Source: Alphaproteobacteria bacterium
Lineage (GTDB): Bacteria; Pseudomonadota; Alphaproteobacteria; UBA8366
Reading direction: 5' to 3'
NCBI GenBank assembly: GCA_009377445.1
Contig: WHUA01000002.1
Span: forward strand, 62,001-126,000
DNA length: 64,000 nucleotides
Shown here: piece after piece, positions 60,814 through 64,000 of the stretch
How the letters are laid out: every line of letters begins with the position of its first letter
Numbering within the stretch: position 1 is the stretch's first letter
Translations under genes and position numbers: made by a program
The notes under the pieces: generated by a model
Seen by the model: the letters and a program-made list of their open reading frames with translations, nothing else
Database searches by the model: none
What the model was told of the DNA's origin: nothing

Positions 60814-61958
60814 GCTTCGTCCCTCGACAGGCTCGGGATGAGGAGGCTCAGCATGTGGTTGTCCCACTTCGCGCCCTCGATGGGCGCCCTGGCTGCACCG
60901 GCGCGGCCTGTCAGCGCGTCGTAGGGCATGATTTCGCCGTAGCCGTTGCTGAGGAGGAAGCCTCCAGCGCCCTCGCCCGGCGCGATGCCGCAGCAGTCCG
61001 CCATCCGGTACGCGCCGGCATGGCGGTCGTTCCGCACGTCCCAGAACAGGGCGAGGCCGCCGCGCGGGCTGGTGACGCCGAGGATGCGTCCCGACGGGTC
61101 CATCGCCGCGCTGCCGCAATACTGGCGCATGCCGCGCACCGCCTCGGCCGGCGGCGCGACCGGCCGGATCGCCGCCTCGCCGGGCCGGTGCGTCGCGACC
61201 AGCGGCACGGCGTCGCCTTCCGGACCTTCGTATTGCATGGCGACGGCGACCCGGTCGCCCGGCGCGACCGCGAGATGGCGGATGCTGAGCTGGTGCAGCG
61301 CGGGCGGCAAGGCCGCTCCGGCCAACGGCGTGCCGTCGCGGGCATCGAGATAGGCGAGCGACGGCGCCATCGTGTCGAGGTTCAGGATTGCGCGCGGCGC
61401 ATCGTCATGGCGCAGGATTCCGCCGTTGGCGACGACGAGGGTCCGGCCGTCCGACAGCAGGCGGATGTCGTGCGGATCGAGCCCGCCCGAGCGCCATTCT
61501 CCGACCCGCCGGTATCCGTCCGCCGGGTCGTAGACGCCAACCATGCCGTCGCCGGTGTCGCCGACGGTCTCGGTGGCGAACAGGCGCGCCCCATCCGCGG
61601 CGAAGACGCCGTGGCCGTTGAACCAGCGTCCCGCCGCCGCGTCCACCATGCGCACGGAATGCCCCTTCGCGATGTCCACGACCAGGGCGAAGGCGCCGGG
61701 CCTGCGCCCGAAGTACACCGCCTGCGCTCCGTCCGGATGCAAGGCCATCGAATGGCCGCGCGCCGGCAGGGCTATGTCGAAAGCGACGCCGCCCCCGGCG
61801 ATGCCCGTCGCGCGGTAGCCGCCGGCAGCATCGCCGCGGGCGCTGAGGTAGAGCCGCCGCACGGCCCCGGCGCGCCCGGCGCGCGGCAGCGCCAAAGCGG
61901 GTACGGCTGCGGCCAGCGCGGCCAGCATGCTCCGGCGGGAGATTTCCATATCGATCAT
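60810..61958 (-). CDS. DUF1513-family protein, exported (Tat-like signal)
   Basis: 382 residues from the ATG at 61958, one base after the imelysin stop. The start SRRSMLAALAAAVPALALP has a twin-arginine-like signal. The rest is a beta-propeller-like series (SMALHPDGAQAVYFGRRPG, DPHDIRLLSDGRTLVVANGGI, HQLSIRHLAVAPGDRVAVAMQY, GYGEIMPYDALTG). DUF1513 genes regularly accompany imelysin and di-heme oxidoreductase genes in iron-related loci, as here. The last 15 or so residues (LLIPSLSRDEA) are encoded by a family-2 palindromic repeat. Confidence 0.85.
   Translation of the reverse strand: MIDMEISRRSMLAALAAAVPALALPRAGRAGAVRRLYLSARGDAAGGYRATGIAGGGVAFDIALPARGHSMALHPDGAQAVYFGRRPGAFALVVDIAKGHSVRMVDAAAGRWFNGHGVFAADGARLFATETVGDTGDGMVGVYDPADGYRRVGEWRSGGLDPHDIRLLSDGRTLVVANGGILRHDDAPRAILNLDTMAPSLAYLDARDGTPLAGAALPPALHQLSIRHLAVAPGDRVAVAMQYEGPEGDAVPLVATHRPGEAAIRPVAPPAEAVRGMRQYCGSAAMDPSGRILGVTSPRGGLALFWDVRNDRHAGAYRMADCCGIAPGEGAGGFLLSNGYGEIMPYDALTGRAGAARAPIEGAKWDNHMLSLLIPSLSRDEA
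60811..60856. repeat. REP-like repeat (family 2), partial copy forming a gene end
   Basis: ATGCTTCGTCCCTCGACAGGCTCGGGATGAGGAGGCTCAGCATG matches the first arm of the copy at 29656. Here it supplies the C-terminal codons and the stop of the DUF1513 gene and the start of the next small ORF. Confidence 0.8.
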
Positions 61959-61959
61959 C

Positions 61960-63054
61960 TCAGTCTCCATCCAGCGCATTGAAGCCGAGCGGTATGCCCA
62001 GCGCGGCGGTGAGGCGCTGCGCGAGGATCGCCTTCAGCGCGCCGGCCTCCGTCTTCAGGGTTTCCAGCTTGGCGCGCTCCGCCGGATCGCTCACCGCCTC
62101 GGCAAGCGGCAGCTTCACGGAGGCGGCGGTCGCAACCGTCTGGGCGAAGGCGCGGCGCAGCAGGTCGTCGAGCTGCGCATCCTTGGCGACGTCGCGGACG
62201 AAGCGGGAGAACCCGCCCTTCCCGCTGCCGTCCTCCCCCATGTACATTGCTTGCGCCGCCTCGAGGTTGCGGCGGATGTTGTCGAGCGAGCGCCCGCTGC
62301 GCCAGGATTCGGCGAGCTTCGGGCGCGCGCCTGCGAGGGAGTCGCCGAGCGGGCGCCCCAGCTTGTGGTCGGCGACCATCTCCACCGCCGCATGCAGGCT
62401 CTTGAACAGGTCGAGCGTCGCTTCCTTGGGCGTCCGGTAGCGGGCGAACTCGCCGCCCGCCTTCGCGATCTCGGAAACGTAGGAATCGCCGCCCTCCGTC
62501 CAGCCGCGATGCACGGCATCGGCAATGGCGGCGACGTTGCCCGCGATCGCCCGCGCCAGGGCGCAGCGATAGCCCGTTGCCGCAGCGCCGTCCGGGTCGA
62601 ACAGCAGCCGCTCGAGCGCGGGAAAGCCCTGCACCACGACCTTCGCGCCGGCGAAGGCGCCCGGCTTCAGGATCGTCGTGTCGCGCGCCCGGAGCAGCGC
62701 GTCGAGCTCGCGCCCGGTGCGATTGCGCACGTCCGGCCAGAACGCCAGCCGCGTCGAGCGCATGTCCTGCTCGGCCGGGCCGAAGCGGATGTGCTGCACC
62801 GACTGCCAGGCGTCCTGCGCCGCCAGCGCGGCATCCCGGAACGCGCCGGCATTTTCCGGCGAAGCCTTGGCGCAAGCGGCATCGGCCTTGCGTTCCAGTC
62901 CGGCCGCGGCTCCGGCGAAGCGGGCATAGCGCGGCACGATATGTTCGGCCACCAGCGCAGCGTTGAGCGCGCGGTAGGCGGCGGCGTCATGCTCCGCCGC
63001 CGCAGCCTGCGCGCCGGACAGCAGCAGGACGAGAACCAGCAGCAATCGAATCAT
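61960..63054 (-). CDS. Imelysin-family periplasmic protein
   Basis: 364 residues from the ATG at 63054. The signal peptide ends at AAAAE. WQSVQHIRFGPAEQD, RLAFWPDVRNRTGRELDALL and VVQGFPALERLLF (the family's GFPALE motif) identify the IrpA/imelysin group, alpha-helical proteins linked to iron uptake. It lies 13 bases after the di-heme oxidoreductase gene and one base before DUF1513. Confidence 0.87.
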   Translation of the reverse strand: MIRLLLVLVLLLSGAQAAAAEHDAAAYRALNAALVAEHIVPRYARFAGAAAGLERKADAACAKASPENAGAFRDAALAAQDAWQSVQHIRFGPAEQDMRSTRLAFWPDVRNRTGRELDALLRARDTTILKPGAFAGAKVVVQGFPALERLLFDPDGAAATGYRCALARAIAGNVAAIADAVHRGWTEGGDSYVSEIAKAGGEFARYRTPKEATLDLFKSLHAAVEMVADHKLGRPLGDSLAGARPKLAESWRSGRSLDNIRRNLEAAQAMYMGEDGSGKGGFSRFVRDVAKDAQLDDLLRRAFAQTVATAASVKLPLAEAVSDPAERAKLETLKTEAGALKAILAQRLTAALGIPLGFNALDGD

Positions 63055-63067
63055 GTCCGGGACATCC

Positions 63068-64000
63068 CTAAAGAGAGCGCAGGAACGCGATCAGCGCGTC
63101 GCGCTCCTGCTTCGAAAGTTGCAGGACCTTCTGCTTCGCCCCTTCCGCCTCGCCGCCGTGCCAGAGCACGGCCTCCATCAGGCTGCGGGCGCGGCCGTCA
63201 TGCAGGAACCGGCTGTGGCCGCTCACCGTCTCGGTCAGGCCGATGCCCCAGAGCGGCGGCGTCCGCCATTCCGTGCCGCTGGCGTCGCCCTCCGGGCGGC
63301 CGTCGGCGAGGCCTTCGCCCATGTCGTGCAGCAGCAGGTCGGTATAGGGCCAGATGAGCTGGAAGGATTGCTCCGGCCGGGCGGCGTCGCGGCGGGTGAC
63401 GAACTTCGGCCGGTGACAGGCGATGCAGCCCGATTCATAGAATACGCGCTTGCCCTCCAGCACGGCCGGCGCATCGACATCGCGCCGCGCCGGAACAGCG
63501 AGATTGCGCGCGTAGAAGGCGACGAGGTCGAACATCTTGTCGGGCAGCTCGACGCCCTCCGCCGGGTCGCTGCCGTCCGGCGCGGCGATGCAGGCGGCCT
63601 GCGCCCCGGTGCACTCGCCCGATCCCTTGCGCGCCAGCTTCGAGGAGATGCCCATGTCGCCGGCGAAGGCGTAGGCGGATTGCTGCGCCACCGACGGCTG
63701 CCCCGCCTTCCAGCCGAAGCGGGTCAGCACCGCCTTGCCGCTTTCCGCGCTCCAACCGCGGTTCGCCCGCCCCGATACGCCGTCGCCGTCGCGGTCGTCC
63801 GGGTCGGCGAGCGCCAGGATATCCGCGTCGCGAATGGCTTCGAGCAGCCCCATGCCGATCATCGGCGGCGCGACGCGGGGCGACAGCATGACCTTCGGGT
63901 GCATCGGCCCGTAGTTGAGGCCGGCGGCGCGGTATTTCGGCTTCCGCAGCGTCACCGTCTCGCCGTCGGCGAAGGTCACCGGGACGTCCTCGTGATCGAT
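63068..64000 (-). CDS. Di-heme oxidoreductase-family protein, C-terminal part
   Basis: Open to the window edge; about 311 residues visible. ADPDDRDGDGVSGRAN, FGWKAGQPSVAQQSAYAFAGDMGI and the haem c motif ESGCIACHRP (C-I-A-C-H), then LIWPYTDLLLHDMGEGLADGRPEG, identify the family formerly called thiol oxidoreductases, with similarity to MauG-type cytochromes. Periplasmic. It is the most upstream visible gene of the imelysin operon; a second imelysin gene often precedes it in related loci. Confidence 0.85.
   Translation of the reverse strand: MDHEDVPVTFADGETVTLRKPKYRAAGLNYGPMHPKVMLSPRVAPPMIGMGLLEAIRDADILALADPDDRDGDGVSGRANRGWSAESGKAVLTRFGWKAGQPSVAQQSAYAFAGDMGISSKLARKGSGECTGAQAACIAAPDGSDPAEGVELPDKMFDLVAFYARNLAVPARRDVDAPAVLEGKRVFYESGCIACHRPKFVTRRDAARPEQSFQLIWPYTDLLLHDMGEGLADGRPEGDASGTEWRTPPLWGIGLTETVSGHSRFLHDGRARSLMEAVLWHGGEAEGAKQKVLQLSKQERDALIAFLRSL

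Overview
This is a GC-rich chromosomal window from an alphaproteobacterium. The genus cannot be read from the sequence. Pointers to the group are an HfaB/CsgG-type secretion locus like the Caulobacter holdfast-anchor system, an IalB-family protein, an HpnN-type hopanoid RND permease, a TRAP transporter, hydantoinase/oxoprolinase operons and several dispersed palindromic repeat families. I found no rRNA, tRNA, CRISPR array or complete insertion sequence.

Layout. 0-4.4 kb: the end of an MFS permease, a secreted repeat/vWA protein, a DsbA/FrnE thiol oxidoreductase whose first catalytic cysteine codon is an in-frame UGA (probable selenocysteine), and a secreted SGNH hydrolase. 4.6-15.2 kb: lipid metabolism, with an AidB-like flavoprotein, a patatin-like lipase and a compact fadD-fadE-fadI-fadJ beta-oxidation operon. 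15.8-26.8 kb: an accessory surface region with an HfaB/CsgG-like outer-membrane lipoprotein, candidate exported substrates, three LuxR-type regulators (two with CsgD-like degenerate receivers), several unrecognised secreted proteins and an IalB protein. 27.1-32.1 kb: a PAS-PAS-receiver protein, a phytanoyl-CoA dioxygenase-like enzyme, a double universal stress protein and a 2-hydroxyacid dehydrogenase. 32.3-43.4 kb: two consecutive hyuB/hyuA pairs and a divergent TRAP transporter, together a probable uptake and hydrolysis module. 43.9-48.8 kb: the prkA-yeaH-spoVR stress module. 49-55.8 kb: a TauD-type dioxygenase, a cupin-like protein, a hybrid histidine kinase with its OmpR-type regulator, and small ORFs. 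56-59 kb: an HpnN-like permease and an encapsulated-ferritin-like protein without an encapsulin neighbour. 59.3-64 kb: a tightly packed operon of di-heme oxidoreductase, imelysin, DUF1513, a small ORF and a TPR protein.

Three observations stand out. First, the UGA at 2557 replaces the first Cys of a CxxC motif and is followed at the expected distance by a 7-bp SECIS-like hairpin. Second, a roughly 60-bp three-hairpin palindromic element lies in frame inside four different protein-coding genes, in both orientations, much as Rickettsia palindromic elements do. Third, the HfaB/CsgG locus carries adhesin or amyloid candidates that do not match the standard curli set. Tandem repeats with 12-bp period also recur inside unrelated genes.
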